Notes: generated by a model not told the origin, from the sequence alone. A stretch of 64,000 nucleotides of DNA from Caulobacter sp. X (GCF_002742635.1 NZ_PEGF01000001.1:558001-622000), one strand, 5' to 3'. Shown: positions 36,579 to 46,405, counted from the first letter of the stretch. Program-made: numbers and translations.

Positions 36579-37452
36579 CGTTCTGGACCTGCTCGCGGAA
36601 CTGCTCGATCACGGCCTTGAGCTCCAGACCGATCGCGGTCAGGGCGGTCAGGGCCGACTTAGAGCAGAGGGTATTGGATTCTCGCATGAATTCCTGGGAG
36701 AGGAAGTCGAGCCGGCGGCCCGACGCGCCCTCGCCCGCCAGCAGCCCGCGCGCGGCGGCGACGTGGCTGGCCAGGCGGTCGAGTTCCTCGCGCACATCGG
36801 CCTTCACGGCCTGGGCGGCGGCTTCCTGGACGATGCGCTCCTCGGCCGCGCCCTCGCCGATCAGCTCGGCCATGCGGCGGGCGAAGCGCTCCTTCAGCAC
36901 CGAGGGCTGGGCGGCGGCTTCGGTCTCGGCCTGACGGTTCAGGTCCTCGATCCGGTCGACCAGACCATGCAGCACCGGCGACAGGGCCGCGCCCTCCTCA
37001 AGGCGCGCGGTCTTCAGGCCGTCCAGCGCCTGAGCGATCGAGGCGGCCATGGCGGCCTCGACGGCGGCGCGGGTCTCGGCGTCGTCCTCGTCCTCACGCG
37101 CCTCGATGACGCCCTTAAGCGCCAGCAGGCCGTCCAGCGACGGCTTGGCGACCATGCCGGTGGCGACATACGGCCCGCCGGCGGTCAGGTAGCGCTCCAG
37201 AACCTGGATGTTGACCTTGGTCTCGCCGCTGCTCTCGCTCCGCTTGGCCTGGACGCCTACGGTCAGCTGGCCGCGTTGGAAGCGGGCCTGGGCGCCGTCG
37301 CGGGCGGCGCGTTCGAGACCTTCGAAGCCCGGAGGTCCGCGAAAACGGGTCTCCAGGTTACGGCCGTTGACGCTGCGCGCCTCGACCGACCAGGACCAGG
37401 CGCCGTGCGCGCCCTCGATGCGGGCGAAGCCCGTCATTCCGGACAAGGCCAT
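36571..37452 (-). CDS. yicC: YicC/YloC family endoribonuclease
   Basis: A 293-residue YicC-like protein; E. coli YicC is an endoribonuclease. The N-terminal SGMTGFARIEGAHGAWSWS and SVNGRNLETRFRGP and the C-terminal LDFLSQEFMRESNTLCSKS (DUF1732) are hallmark segments. The chosen ATG gives MALSGMTGF as in homologues; a frame start 26 codons upstream lies in mltG. Only 4 nt separate it from mltG. Confidence 0.92.
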   Translation of the reverse strand: MALSGMTGFARIEGAHGAWSWSVEARSVNGRNLETRFRGPPGFEGLERAARDGAQARFQRGQLTVGVQAKRSESSGETKVNIQVLERYLTAGGPYVATGMVAKPSLDGLLALKGVIEAREDEDDAETRAAVEAAMAASIAQALDGLKTARLEEGAALSPVLHGLVDRIEDLNRQAETEAAAQPSVLKERFARRMAELIGEGAAEERIVQEAAAQAVKADVREELDRLASHVAAARGLLAGEGASGRRLDFLSQEFMRESNTLCSKSALTALTAIGLELKAVIEQFREQVQNVE

Positions 37453-37456
37453 AGGC

Positions 37457-38527
37457 TCAGCCCCCCGTCTTGGCGGCGCGCTGGCGCTCGATCTCGCGCC
37501 ACTTGGCGACGTTGGCGTTGTGCTGCTCAAGCGTCGAGGCGAAGACGTGGCCGCCCGTGCCGTCGGCGACGAAGTAGAGATCGCCCGTCTTGGCCGGATT
37601 GAGCACCGCCGCCAGGGCCGCGCGGCCCGGATTGGCGATCGGCGTCGGCGGCAGGCCGGCGATCAGATAGGTGTTGTACGGCGTCGGGCGGCGCAGCTCG
37701 GACAGCAGGATGCCGCGGCCCAACGGACGGCCGCGCGAGATGCCGTAGATGATGGTCGGGTCCGACCCCAGCCGCATGCCGGTGCGCAGGCGATTGACGA
37801 AGACGGCGGCCACGCGCGGACGTTCTTCCGGCAGGCCGGTCTCTTTCTCGACGATCGAGGCCAGTGTCACGGCCTCCTCCTTCGAGGCGAACGGCAGGCC
37901 CGGCTGGCGGCTGGCCCAAAGGGCGTTCAGCACCTTGTCGCGATCGTCCATCATCCGCTGCAGAACGGCGGCGCGGTCCTCGCCGCGCTGGACTTCGTAG
38001 GTTTCCGGCAGGATCGCGCCTTCCGGCGGCGTCGCGGCCTCGCCGGTCAGGACGTCGGACTTGTTGAGGATGTCCATCACCATGTCCGAGGTCAGGCCCT
38101 CGGGAACGGTGATCCAGTGGCGCACGATGCGGCCGCGACGAATGGCGTCCAGGATCGAGGCCATCGAGGCGCGCGACTTGAACTCGTACTCGCCCGCCTT
38201 CAGCGAGCGCGCCGCGCCCGTCAGCTTGGCGGCGGTCATGAAGATCGAGGACGAGCCGATGACGCCGCCCTTCTGGAGACTGGAGGCGATTTCCGGCAGG
38301 CTGGAGCCCTTGCGCAGGACCACGGTCGTGGTCTCGCCCGATGGCGCGGCGGGGCCCGGGCCCTGATAGACCCAGAGCGCCGCCAGCAGAGCCAGCACGC
38401 CAACCGCCACGAAGGTGGCGACGGCGCCCAGCAGGCCGCGCGTCAGCCGGCTGGCGGCCGACGCGGTCTCCCGGCGGGAGGACTTGCCCCGCGTGGTCTT
38501 CTTGCGGGGAGACGGCTTCTTGCTCAC
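37457..38527 (-). CDS. mltG: Endolytic peptidoglycan transglycosylase MltG
   Basis: A 356-residue membrane-anchored lytic transglycosylase that cuts nascent glycan strands. A basic N-terminus is followed by one membrane helix (about 31-53), a LysM-like part ([16 protein letters not shown]) and the YceG catalytic domain: [19 protein letters not shown], with the catalytic glutamate, then [11 protein letters not shown] and [20 protein letters not shown]. The ATG overlaps the fabF stop by 4 nt. Confidence 0.93.
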   Translation of the reverse strand: MSKKPSPRKKTTRGKSSRRETASAASRLTRGLLGAVATFVAVGVLALLAALWVYQGPGPAAPSGETTTVVLRKGSSLPEIASSLQKGGVIGSSSIFMTAAKLTGAARSLKAGEYEFKSRASMASILDAIRRGRIVRHWITVPEGLTSDMVMDILNKSDVLTGEAATPPEGAILPETYEVQRGEDRAAVLQRMMDDRDKVLNALWASRQPGLPFASKEEAVTLASIVEKETGLPEERPRVAAVFVNRLRTGMRLGSDPTIIYGISRGRPLGRGILLSELRRPTPYNTYLIAGLPPTPIANPGRAALAAVLNPAKTGDLYFVADGTGGHVFASTLEQHNANVAKWREIERQRAAKTGG

Positions 38528-39804
38528 GAGATTTTCTTGAACACCACGGTGGCGTTGGTTCCGCCGAACCCGAAGCTGTTGGACACGGCCACGTCGATCT
38601 TCATCGGAACGGCCTTGTTCGGCGCCAGATTCATGGCGACGTGGACGTCGGGGTTGTCGAGGTTGATGGTCGGCGGCGCGATCTGGTCGCGGATCGCCAG
38701 GATCGAGAAGATGCCCTCGATCGCGCCGGCCGCGCCCAGCAGGTGGCCGGTCATCGACTTGGTCGACGACATGACGACGTTCTTGGCGTGGTCGCCCAGG
38801 AAGCGTTCGACGGCGCCGGCTTCCAGGCCGTCGGCCATGGTCGAGGTGCCGTGGGCGTTGACGTAGTCGATGTCCGAAGGCTTCAGGCCCGCGTCCTTGA
38901 CCGCCGCCGCCAGGGCCCGGCCGCCGCCTTCGCCGTCTTCCGAGGGCGCGGTGATGTGGTGGGCGTCGCCCGACAGGCCGTAGCCGACCACCTCGGCGTA
39001 GATCTTGGCGCCGCGCGCCTTGGCGTGTTCGTACTCTTCCAGCACCAGGACGCCCGCGCCCTCGCCCATGACGAAGCCGTCGCGGTCCTTGTCGTAGGGG
39101 CGCGAGGCCTTTTCAGGCGTGTCGTTGAACGCGGTGGCCATGGCGCGGCAGGCGATGAAGCCCGCGACGCCGACCTTGCAGACCGCCGCCTCGGCGCCGC
39201 CGGCGATCATCACGTCGGCGTCGCCGTACTTGATCAGCCGCATGGCGTCGCCGATGGCGTGGGCGCCGGTGGCGCAGGCCGTCACGACCGCGTGGTTGGG
39301 CCCCTTGAAGCCGTACTTGATCGAGACCTGGCCGGAGATCAGATTGATCAGGGCCGAAGAGATGAAGAACGGGCTGACCCGCCGGGGGCCCTTGGCCTCC
39401 AGCTCGATAGCGGTGTCGGCGATCGTCGACAGGCCGCCGATGCCCGAGCCCAGGATGACGCCCGTGCGCCAGCGCTGTTCGTCGGTTTCAGGAACCCAGC
39501 CCGAATCCTTGATGGCCTCGTCAGCGGCGGCGATGCCGTACAGGATGAAGTCGTCCACGCGCTTCTGGTCGCGCGGGCTCATGGTCTGGTCGGGATCGAA
39601 GCTGCCCTCGACGTCCGGACCGCCGCCGCCGCGACCGTCGACCCGCGGCACTTCGCAAGCGACCTGACAGGCATAGTCGGTCGGATCGAAGGCCGTGATG
39701 CGGTTCGCGCCGGACTTGCCGGCCAGAATGTTCTTCCAGGTGACATCAACGCCCTGGCCCAGAGGGGTCAGCAGGCCCAGCCCGGTGACGACGACTCTAC
39801 GCAT
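38524..39804 (-). CDS. fabF: Beta-ketoacyl-ACP synthase II
   Basis: A 426-residue condensing enzyme that elongates acyl-ACP with malonyl-ACP. The catalytic cysteine is in [16 protein letters not shown], and the two histidines in [12 protein letters not shown] and [23 protein letters not shown] ends the fold. It is separated from acpP by a strong intrinsic terminator, so it probably has its own promoter or is reached by read-through. Confidence 0.96.
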   Translation of the reverse strand: MRRVVVTGLGLLTPLGQGVDVTWKNILAGKSGANRITAFDPTDYACQVACEVPRVDGRGGGGPDVEGSFDPDQTMSPRDQKRVDDFILYGIAAADEAIKDSGWVPETDEQRWRTGVILGSGIGGLSTIADTAIELEAKGPRRVSPFFISSALINLISGQVSIKYGFKGPNHAVVTACATGAHAIGDAMRLIKYGDADVMIAGGAEAAVCKVGVAGFIACRAMATAFNDTPEKASRPYDKDRDGFVMGEGAGVLVLEEYEHAKARGAKIYAEVVGYGLSGDAHHITAPSEDGEGGGRALAAAVKDAGLKPSDIDYVNAHGTSTMADGLEAGAVERFLGDHAKNVVMSSTKSMTGHLLGAAGAIEGIFSILAIRDQIAPPTINLDNPDVHVAMNLAPNKAVPMKIDVAVSNSFGFGGTNATVVFKKIS

Positions 39805-39892
39805 GGATCACTCCCAACCTTCGGCGCGGAGCGTGGTATCTGGGGGTTCCCTCGACACAACGCCACCCGCGAATCTTGGCCTCAAACGAAAA

Positions 39893-39933
39893 CCGCCGCG
39901 CGCACGATGGCAAGAGCCCGTGCGACGCGGCGG
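39893..39933 (-). terminator. Intrinsic terminator after acpP
   Basis: On the minus strand CCGCCGCGTCGCACG pairs with CGTGCGCGCGGCGG (one bulge) across a short loop, followed by TTTTCGTTTG. It lies 35 nt after the acpP stop and limits transcription into fabF. Confidence 0.85.
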
Positions 39934-39968
39934 AAATGGTCTAGTTCGCTTGGCGAACCCGACGCCTT

Positions 39969-40205
39969 TTAGGCGGTCTTTTCCGTGATGAACTTCACGG
40001 CGTCGCCAACCGTCTGGATGTGCTCGGCGGCGTCGTCCGGGATTTCGATGTCGAATTCTTCTTCGAACGCCATCACCAGCTCGACGTTGTCGAGGCTGTC
40101 GGCGCCCAGGTCGTCGATGAAGGAAGCCTTCTCGGTGACCTTCTCGGGATCGGCATCCAGGTGCTCGATGACGATCTTACGCACGCGCTCGAGAATGTCG
40201 GACAT
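39969..40205 (-). CDS. acpP: Acyl carrier protein
   Basis: A 78-residue acidic carrier for fatty-acid intermediates. The serine that receives phosphopantetheine is in [20 protein letters not shown]. The ATG at [15 protein letters not shown] matches homologues; an upstream in-frame start would add unrelated residues. It follows fabG after a 138-nt gap that probably holds its own promoter, as expected for a very abundant protein. Confidence 0.97.
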   Translation of the reverse strand: MSDILERVRKIVIEHLDADPEKVTEKASFIDDLGADSLDNVELVMAFEEEFDIEIPDDAAEHIQTVGDAVKFITEKTA

Positions 40206-40343
40206 TCTGTTCAGTCCCTCGTTTAGAAATTTTCCGCCTGTTTCGCACGAAGCTCCGCTTCGCCTCAACAAACGTTCGGCGCTCCGCCTATCACGTTCCT
40301 TTTCGGCTTACTAGCGGGTCGCCGACAAAGGAACAGGAACGAC

Positions 40344-41084
40344 CTAGATCATCGCCATGCCGCCGTTCACGTGCAGGGTCTGGCCGGTGACGTAGCCGGC
40401 GTCGTCGCTGGCCAGGAAAACGCAGGCCGCGGCGATGTCGCGGCCCTCGCCCAGCTTGCCGGCGGGAATCGTCGACAGGATGCCGGCCTTCTGCTGCTCG
40501 TTCAGGGCGTCGGTCATCGGGCTGGCGATGAAGCCCGGCGCGACGCAGTTGACGGTCACGCCGCGGCTGGCCAGTTCCTGGGCCAAGGCCTTGGAAAACC
40601 CGATCATTCCGGCCTTGGAGGCCGCGTAGTTGGTCTGGCCGGGGTTGCCGGTGACGCCCACCACCGAGGTGATGCCGATGATGCGGCCGGCGCGGCGTTT
40701 CATCATGCCCTTGGCGGCTGCGCGGGCCAGGCGGAAATAGCCTTCCAGGTTCACCTTGATGACGGTGTCCCAATCCTCGTCCTTCATGCGGACGATCAGG
40801 CCGTCGCGGGTGACGCCGGCGTTGGCGATCACGATGTCGAGCGGGGCGCCAGCGGCTTCCTCGGCCTTGGCGACCAGGCCATCGACCTGTTCGGCGTCGG
40901 ACAGGTTGGCGACGACGGTCGAGGCGCGATCGCCCAGTTCCGCCTTCAGATCGGCCAGGGCCGATTCGCGGGTGCCGGAGAGCACGACATGCGCGCCCTG
41001 GGCGTGCAGGGCGCGGGCGATGGCCCCGCCGATGCCGCCGGTGGCGCCGGTGACGAGGGCGGTCTTGCCGGTGAGGTCGAACAT
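40344..41084 (-). CDS. fabG: 3-oxoacyl-ACP reductase
   Basis: A 246-residue NADPH-dependent short-chain reductase of fatty-acid elongation. It has TGATGGIGGAIARAL for cofactor binding, NAGVTRDGL, and the YAASKAG catalytic tyrosine and lysine. The end GYVTGQTLHVNGGMAMI is typical FabG. It follows fabD by 33 nt in the same operon. Confidence 0.96.
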   Translation of the reverse strand: MFDLTGKTALVTGATGGIGGAIARALHAQGAHVVLSGTRESALADLKAELGDRASTVVANLSDAEQVDGLVAKAEEAAGAPLDIVIANAGVTRDGLIVRMKDEDWDTVIKVNLEGYFRLARAAAKGMMKRRAGRIIGITSVVGVTGNPGQTNYAASKAGMIGFSKALAQELASRGVTVNCVAPGFIASPMTDALNEQQKAGILSTIPAGKLGEGRDIAAACVFLASDDAGYVTGQTLHVNGGMAMI

Positions 41085-41117
41085 TTGGCGTGTTCCTTGG
41101 CTTAGAGCGGCTCTATT

Positions 41118-42062
41118 TCAGAGCGATTGGGCGAAGGCTTCGAGATCGGCGGGCGTGTTCAGCGGCGTCGCCTCGGCGTCCGGGGCGATGCGCTTGGCCA
41201 TGCCCGACAGCACCTTGCCGGCGCCGGCCTCGGCGAAGCGGGTGACGCCGCCTTGGGTGGCCAGCCAGGTCATGCTCTCGCGCCAGCGGACGCGGCCAGT
41301 GACCTGCTCGACCAGCAGCTTGCGGATGACGTCCGGATCATGGACCGGGGCGGCCGTGACGTTGGCGACCAGCGGCGCGCGCGGCGCCAGGATCGTGGTC
41401 TTCGAGAGCGCTTCGGCCATCTCGTCGGCCGCCGGCTGCATCAACGGGCAGTGGAACGGGGCCGAGACGTTCAGCGGAATGGCCCGCGCGCCCAGCTCCT
41501 TGGCCTTCTCGATGGCCTTGTCGACGGCCGCCTTGGCGCCCGAGATCACGACGTTGCCGTTGTTGTTGTCGTTGGCGACGACACAGACGCCGACTTCCGA
41601 GCCGGCCTTGGCGGCCTCTTCGGCCAGAGCCAGATCCGTCTTGGGGCCGATCAGCGAGGCCATGGCGCCCTCGCCCACCGGCACGGCGCGCTGCATGGCC
41701 TGGCCGCGCAGCTTCAGCAGGCGCGCGGTGTCGGCCAGGGTGATGGCGCCGGCGGCGGCCAGGGCCGAGTATTCACCCAGGCTATGGCCAGCCACGAAGG
41801 CGGCCTTGTCGACGCCCACGCCGAATTCCTTTTCCAGCGTGCGGGTCACGGCCAGGCTGACGGCCATCAGGGCCGGCTGGGCGTTCTCGGTCAGCGTCAG
41901 GTCGCCCTCGGGGCCTTCCTTCATCAGGGCGAAAAGCTTCTGGCCCAGGGCGTCGTCGACCTCCTGGAACACCTCGCGGGCGCTGGCGAAGGCGTCGGCG
42001 AGATCGGCGCCCATGCCGACCGACTGGCTGCCCTGCCCCGGAAAAATGAAGGCGATGCTCAT
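41118..42062 (-). CDS. fabD: Malonyl-CoA:ACP transacylase
   Basis: A 314-residue transacylase that loads malonyl onto ACP. The nucleophile serine lies in VAGHSLGEYSALAAAG, the oxyanion glutamine in FPGQGSQSVGMG, and the catalytic histidine in VSAPFHCPLMQP. It is the first gene of the fabD-fabG-acpP cluster. Confidence 0.96.
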   Translation of the reverse strand: MSIAFIFPGQGSQSVGMGADLADAFASAREVFQEVDDALGQKLFALMKEGPEGDLTLTENAQPALMAVSLAVTRTLEKEFGVGVDKAAFVAGHSLGEYSALAAAGAITLADTARLLKLRGQAMQRAVPVGEGAMASLIGPKTDLALAEEAAKAGSEVGVCVVANDNNNGNVVISGAKAAVDKAIEKAKELGARAIPLNVSAPFHCPLMQPAADEMAEALSKTTILAPRAPLVANVTAAPVHDPDVIRKLLVEQVTGRVRWRESMTWLATQGGVTRFAEAGAGKVLSGMAKRIAPDAEATPLNTPADLEAFAQSL

Positions 42063-42225
42063 CTAAGCCCGCTCCGTTCTTTGTAGATTCAAGGCCGGGA
42101 GGGTTAGGGGAAAGCCGCCGGAGGGGCAAGTGCGGCGCGCATAGGCCAAGGCTTGCAATCAGCGCGGCCACGTCCAAAGTGCGCACGCCCACGTAGCTGG
42201 ACCATCATTCCTTCGGAGTCGCGCC

Positions 42226-42762
42226 ATGAAGACCGTTCTCGCCGGTGTCGCCGCAGCCGCCCTCGCCTTCGCGTCCCCCGCCCTTGCCGCCCTGAAGGTC
42301 GGCGACAAGGCCCCGGACTTCAGCGCCAAGGCCGCCCTGGCCGGCAAGGATTTCGACTTCAACCTGGCCAAGGCCCTGAAGAAGGGGCCGGTGGTGCTGT
42401 ACTTCTTCCCGGCCGCCTACACCTCGGGCTGCACCGCCGAGGCGCACGAGTTCGCCGAGGCCACGCCCGAGTTCGAGAAGCTGGGCGCGACGGTCATTGG
42501 CGTGACGGCCGGCAATGTCGACCGCATCAAGGACTTCTCCAAGGAGCACTGCCGCGACAAGTTCGCCGTCGCCGCCGCCGACAAGGCCCTGGTCAAGAGC
42601 TACGACGTGGCCCTGGCGGTGAAGCCGGACTGGTCGAACCGCACCTCCTACGTGATCGCGCCGGACGGCAAGATCCTGCTGTCCTACACCGACGGCAACT
42701 TCATGGGCCACGTGACCCAGACCATGGGCGCGGTGAAGGCCTACAACGCGGCCAAGAAATAA
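42226..42762 (+). CDS. Exported peroxiredoxin (AhpC/TSA, PrxQ-like)
   Basis: A 178-residue thioredoxin-fold peroxidase with a signal peptide (VLAGVAAAALAFASPALA), so it acts in the periplasm. The peroxidatic cysteine is in AAYTSGCTAEAHEFAE, and a second cysteine (KEHCRDKF) could resolve it. KVGDKAPDFSA at the mature N-terminus is typical. Exported peroxiredoxins of this type are less common than cytosolic ones. Confidence 0.9.
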   Translation: MKTVLAGVAAAALAFASPALAALKVGDKAPDFSAKAALAGKDFDFNLAKALKKGPVVLYFFPAAYTSGCTAEAHEFAEATPEFEKLGATVIGVTAGNVDRIKDFSKEHCRDKFAVAAADKALVKSYDVALAVKPDWSNRTSYVIAPDGKILLSYTDGNFMGHVTQTMGAVKAYNAAKK

Positions 42763-42830
42763 CGAGCCTTTTGCGGTTTCAGCCAGCCGCGCGGGTTGAG
42801 GCCCGCGCGCGCCGGCGCCCATGATCGGCC

Positions 42831-43937
42831 ATGACCGATCCCGTCCAACTCGAACTGGCTGTTCGCGGCCTCGCCGTCGGGGCTTTCGCCGCCACGGGCG
42901 TGTCGCTGGCCGCCAGCCGCAAGATGACTCCCATGCGCTGGCTGGGGGTCCTTCTGATGGCCTGTGCGATCGCCCACGTGATCGACAGCCATTCCTTCTA
43001 TGCCCACCGCCGCCATTTCAGCATCTTCGCCTGGGCCTTGTCCGCTTGGGCGGGCGGCGTCTTCTGGCTGTTCTGCTCGGTCCTGTTCGAGGACGAGCCT
43101 AAGATCCCTCTCTGGCGCCTCGCCATTCCGGCCGTCGTCGTCGCTCTGTGGGCGGCCGGCGCGATCCTGCCGCCCTCTCCCGCGCGAGCGGCGGTCTGGT
43201 GGACCTTCTCGGCCTTCTCGGTCGCCCTGCACGGGCACATCCTGCTGATGGCGTGGCGCGGCTGGCGGATCGATTTGGTCGAACGCCGCCGCCATCTGCG
43301 CGCGCCCATCGCGGCGGCGGCCACGGGCTACATGTTCGTGCAGACCCTGTGCGACTTCGGCTTCGGTCACGGCCCCATCCTGCCCAGCCTGGCGCAAGCC
43401 GTGGCGCTGGCGGGCCTGGGCGTCGGTTCCGCCCTGGCCCTGCTGCGCGCCGAACCCGTGCTGGTTTCGGCCGCGAGTCTCGATCCGATAAAGCCCAAGA
43501 GCGTCGAAACGCTTGATCTGACTCCCGCCGACCGCCTGATCCTGGCGCGCCTGGACAAGGCCATGAGCGAGAACGAGGTCTGGCGGGGCGAGGACCTGTC
43601 GATCGGCGGCCTGGCCGCCCTGGTCGGCGCGCCCGAGCATCGCCTGCGCAAGCTGATCAACGGCACGTTGGGCCATCGCAACTTCGCCGACTACGTCAAC
43701 GGCCGACGCATCGAGGCGGCGAAGGCCGCCCTGGCCGATCCGGAACAGGCGCTGAAGTCGGTCTCGACCATCGCCTATGAGCACGGCTTCGGCTCGCTGG
43801 GCCCGTTCAACCGCGCCTTCCGCGCCGTCGTCGGCGTCACCCCGACCGCCTGGCGCCAGCAGGCCACCCCGCCGATCGCTCATCTGCGGCTGGTCGAAAC
43901 TGGGCAAGCCGCGCCGAAAACCGACAAGAGCGCCTGA
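42831..43937 (+). CDS. Membrane-embedded AraC-family transcriptional regulator
   Basis: A 368-residue protein with about seven N-terminal membrane helices (residues 5-205) and a C-terminal AraC DNA-binding domain. The two helix-turn-helix units are in LSIGGLAALVGAPEHRLRKL and STIAYEHGFGSLGPFNRAFR, with the family PTAWRQ end. The membrane part lacks a known sensor fold. It lies directly upstream of a fatty-acid hydroxylase gene on the same strand, which it may control in response to membrane state (inference). Confidence 0.88.
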   Translation: MTDPVQLELAVRGLAVGAFAATGVSLAASRKMTPMRWLGVLLMACAIAHVIDSHSFYAHRRHFSIFAWALSAWAGGVFWLFCSVLFEDEPKIPLWRLAIPAVVVALWAAGAILPPSPARAAVWWTFSAFSVALHGHILLMAWRGWRIDLVERRRHLRAPIAAAATGYMFVQTLCDFGFGHGPILPSLAQAVALAGLGVGSALALLRAEPVLVSAASLDPIKPKSVETLDLTPADRLILARLDKAMSENEVWRGEDLSIGGLAALVGAPEHRLRKLINGTLGHRNFADYVNGRRIEAAKAALADPEQALKSVSTIAYEHGFGSLGPFNRAFRAVVGVTPTAWRQQATPPIAHLRLVETGQAAPKTDKSA

Positions 43938-44008
43938 TTTCGCGGGCGGCGAGACCCGCTTCAAGCCCGACGCTTCCTTGGAGCGGTTCATCGCCAAGGA
44001 GCCCCTCG

Positions 44009-44818
44009 ATGCTCGAAACCATCCTCGCCTTCGCCCGCAACTGGCTGAGCGGCGTGCAAGTCGACGTCACCCGCTATGTGATTTTCTCGGTCGGCGTCTG
44101 GCTGGCCTTGTGGGTCGTGCTGGCCGCGCCGCTGGCCGGTCGAAAGATCCGCGACAGCCGCCCGCCCGCGCGACAGCTACTGACCGAGTTCGCCGTGTCG
44201 ATCCGCTCGATCATGATCTTCTCGACGGTGGGCCTGCTGACCTTCGGCCTGTTCCGGGCGGGCCTGCTGCCGGGTCCCTACATCGCCCGGAGCTGGGGGC
44301 CGGTCTGGTTTTGGACCAGCCTCGCTCTGATGATCGTCGCCCATGACGCCTGGTTCTACTGGACGCATCGGCTGATCCACGACCGGCGCCTGTTCCGGAG
44401 CTTCCACCGGCGGCATCACCGGTCGAACAATCCTTCGCCCTTCACCGCCTACAGCTTCGACCTGGGCGAAGCCTTCATCAACGGGATCTTCGTACCGCTG
44501 TGGATGATCCTGGTCCCGACCCAGTGGCCGGTGGTGGGCCTGTTCATGCTGCACCAGATCGTCCGCAACACGATCGGCCACTCGGGTTACGAGTTGTTCC
44601 CCGCCCGCAAGGACGGCCGTCCCCTGATCCCGTGGCTGACGACGGTCACCCACCACGACCTGCACCACGCCCAAGCGGGGTGGAACTACGGTCTCTATTT
44701 CACCTGGTGGGACAAGCTGATGGGCACCGAGCACCCGGACTATCTGAAGCGCTTTTCCGAGGTCACGGCCCGCAAGAACCGCAAGCTGGAGGCTACCAGT
44801 TCGCCTTCACCAGCTTGA
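44009..44818 (+). CDS. Fatty acid hydroxylase / sterol desaturase family membrane protein
   Basis: A 269-residue di-iron membrane enzyme. The histidine clusters are HDAWFYWTHRLIH, FHRRHHRSNNP, and THHDLHHAQAGWNYG, with NTIGHSGYELFP between, all as in the superfamily. Three to four membrane helices are visible. The lipid substrate is unknown (sterol, hopanoid, sphingolipid or fatty acid). The last 26 bp overlap the convergent secreted-protein gene. Confidence 0.88.
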   Translation: MLETILAFARNWLSGVQVDVTRYVIFSVGVWLALWVVLAAPLAGRKIRDSRPPARQLLTEFAVSIRSIMIFSTVGLLTFGLFRAGLLPGPYIARSWGPVWFWTSLALMIVAHDAWFYWTHRLIHDRRLFRSFHRRHHRSNNPSPFTAYSFDLGEAFINGIFVPLWMILVPTQWPVVGLFMLHQIVRNTIGHSGYELFPARKDGRPLIPWLTTVTHHDLHHAQAGWNYGLYFTWWDKLMGTEHPDYLKRFSEVTARKNRKLEATSSPSPA

Positions 44819-45455
44819 CCATGGCGCGGGCGTCCTGCAGCCGCCATTGCTCACGGTCGGTGTTGACGCCGCGCAGGCTGACCGTGAACTCCGCTGGGAT
44901 GTCGAAGGGACGCGTGAGCGACAGGTCGACGCCCTCCTCGCCGGTCGAACCGCCACCGAACGCGATGGAGCCCACCGGCTTGCCTTCCAAGATCAAGGAC
45001 GAGCGGATATTGGCGCGGGCGACCGGGATCTTGTTCGGCACGGCCACGGCTTGGCTGGCGTCCATGTCCATGGAGACGCGGACATAGTTGGCGCGCGGCA
45101 CGAGGCCGAAGCCAAACGCCTTGGACATCGACGAGCGGACCTTGGCCTCGCGGTCATTCCACGTGGCTCCGAGCGCCAGCGAGCGCTGGCCGATGCGATC
45201 GTCGTCGGGCTTCTGCGTCAGGTTGAGATCCAGGCCGTAGGTCGGATTCTCGATCGTGCCCGCGCTCTTGACCGTCAGGGCGACTTTCTGGGTGTCGGTG
45301 GACAGGTCGAGCGGCAAGGCCGCCGAATAGCCGGCGAAACGGCCATCCTTGGCCGAGACCGACATATTGGGCTTCTGGATGAGCTCGGCGCACGCCGGGC
45401 CGCCGACGGCGAACGCCGTCGCGAGCGCGATCGTGAAGCGTGACCTCATCCCCAT
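44793..45455 (-). CDS. Secreted protein of unknown function, beta-rich
   Basis: A 220-residue protein with a signal peptide (SRFTIALATAFAVGGPACA). The rest alternates short hydrophobic and polar segments (KVALTVKSAG, SLTRPFDIPAEFTVSLRG), suggesting a beta-strand-rich or membrane-associated fold. No family is recognised. Two ATGs (residues 1 and 3) are possible. It overlaps the hydroxylase gene tail-to-tail and is divergent from the rpsF operon. Confidence 0.65.
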   Translation of the reverse strand: MGMRSRFTIALATAFAVGGPACAELIQKPNMSVSAKDGRFAGYSAALPLDLSTDTQKVALTVKSAGTIENPTYGLDLNLTQKPDDDRIGQRSLALGATWNDREAKVRSSMSKAFGFGLVPRANYVRVSMDMDASQAVAVPNKIPVARANIRSSLILEGKPVGSIAFGGGSTGEEGVDLSLTRPFDIPAEFTVSLRGVNTDREQWRLQDARAMVKLVKANW

Positions 45456-45558
45456 ATCTGTCTGCTAGCATACACATCCCAGAGGTTGAACCCCTGGCCG
45501 GGCGATTTGTATGACCTGGAAGCCCGGCGCCGATATCGGCGGCAAAGCCCGATGCGGC

Positions 45559-45587
45559 TTGCCTTTCGGCCCCATCTTCTGTAATAG
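45559..45587 (+). promoter_or_regulatory. Probable promoter of the rpsF operon
   Basis: TTGCCT (45559-45564) and TAATAG (45582-45587) are spaced by 17 nt, a plausible housekeeping promoter about 140 nt upstream of the rpsF ATG. This would produce a leader of roughly 130 nt. Confidence 0.5.
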
Positions 45588-45613
45588 CGCGCGTTCTCAC
45601 GGAAGGCGGTCTT

Positions 45614-45686
45614 GCACGCACCCATCCGGGACCGGGGTTTCCCCGCTCGGCGTGCCGGATCCATCGTGGTCGACGGACTTCCGTCG
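45614..45686 (+). promoter_or_regulatory. Structured leader of rpsF-rpsR-rplI
   Basis: ATCCGG (45624-45629) pairs with CCGGAT (45655-45660) around an inner hairpin CGGGG-TTT-CCCCG (45633-45645). An alternative stem GCACGC/GCGTGC (45614-45619 with 45650-45655) shares one base with the first and excludes it. A separate hairpin CGACGG-ACTT-CCGTCG follows (45671-45686). S6:S18 autoregulatory leaders with CCG elements are known from other bacteria; whether this one binds S6:S18 is inference. Confidence 0.5.
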
Positions 45687-45723
45687 TCGCCCGCGCCGCC
45701 TTCCACAACGGAAGAAGGAAAAC

Positions 45724-46098
45724 ATGGCGTTCTACGAACACGTGGTCATCGCGCGGCAGGACATCTCGCCGCAACAGGCCGAAGCTCTGAACGAGCAACT
45801 CAAAGCCCTCATCGAAGAGAATGGCGGTCACATCGCCAAGATCGAGTACTGGGGCCTGCGTAACCTCACCTACCGCATCAAGAAGAACCGCAAGGGTCAC
45901 TATTCCCTGCTCGCGATCGACGCCCCGGCGGCGGCCGTGAAGGAAATGGAGCGCCAGCTGCTCATCAACGAAGATGTGCTGCGCTTCATGACCATCCGCG
46001 TGGAAGAGCTGGACCTCGAGCTGTCGCCCGTGCTGGCCCGTCGCGATCGCGGCGATCGCCCGGAGCGTCCGCGCGAAGAATTCGGCGCTCAGGCGTAA
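45724..46098 (+). CDS. rpsF: 30S ribosomal protein S6
   Basis: A 124-residue S6 protein, paired with S18 in the 30S platform. It begins [20 protein letters not shown] and contains [20 protein letters not shown], both classic. The C-terminal tail is longer than in E. coli and mixed-charge ([14 protein letters not shown]). It has GAAGAAGG upstream and is the first gene of the rpsF-rpsR-rplI operon. Confidence 0.97.
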   Translation: MAFYEHVVIARQDISPQQAEALNEQLKALIEENGGHIAKIEYWGLRNLTYRIKKNRKGHYSLLAIDAPAAAVKEMERQLLINEDVLRFMTIRVEELDLELSPVLARRDRGDRPERPREEFGAQA

Positions 46099-46113
46099 GG
46101 GAGAAGAGAGATC

Positions 46114-46392
46114 ATGACCGATACGACCGCTCCCGAAGCCGGCGCTCCGGCCGCCGCCGCTGGCGGCGCCCGCCGTCCGTTCTTCCGTCGCCGCAAGGTT
46201 TGCCCGTTCTCGGGCGCCAACGCGCCGAAGATCGACTACAAGGACGTGAAGCTGCTGCAGCGCTACGTCTCCGAACGCGGCAAGATCGTGCCGTCGCGCA
46301 TCACCGCGGTGTCGGCCAAGAAGCAACGCGAACTGGCCAAGGCCATCAAGCGCGCCCGCTTCCTGGCTCTGCTCCCCTACGTCGTGAAGTAA
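46114..46392 (+). CDS. rpsR: 30S ribosomal protein S18
   Basis: A 92-residue S18. The N-terminal alanine-rich leader ([17 protein letters not shown]) is longer than usual. The conserved core [20 protein letters not shown] includes the cysteine, and the end [12 protein letters not shown] is typical. Sixteen bases separate it from rpsF. Confidence 0.97.
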
Positions 46393-46405
46393 GGGAGACG
46401 CCACG

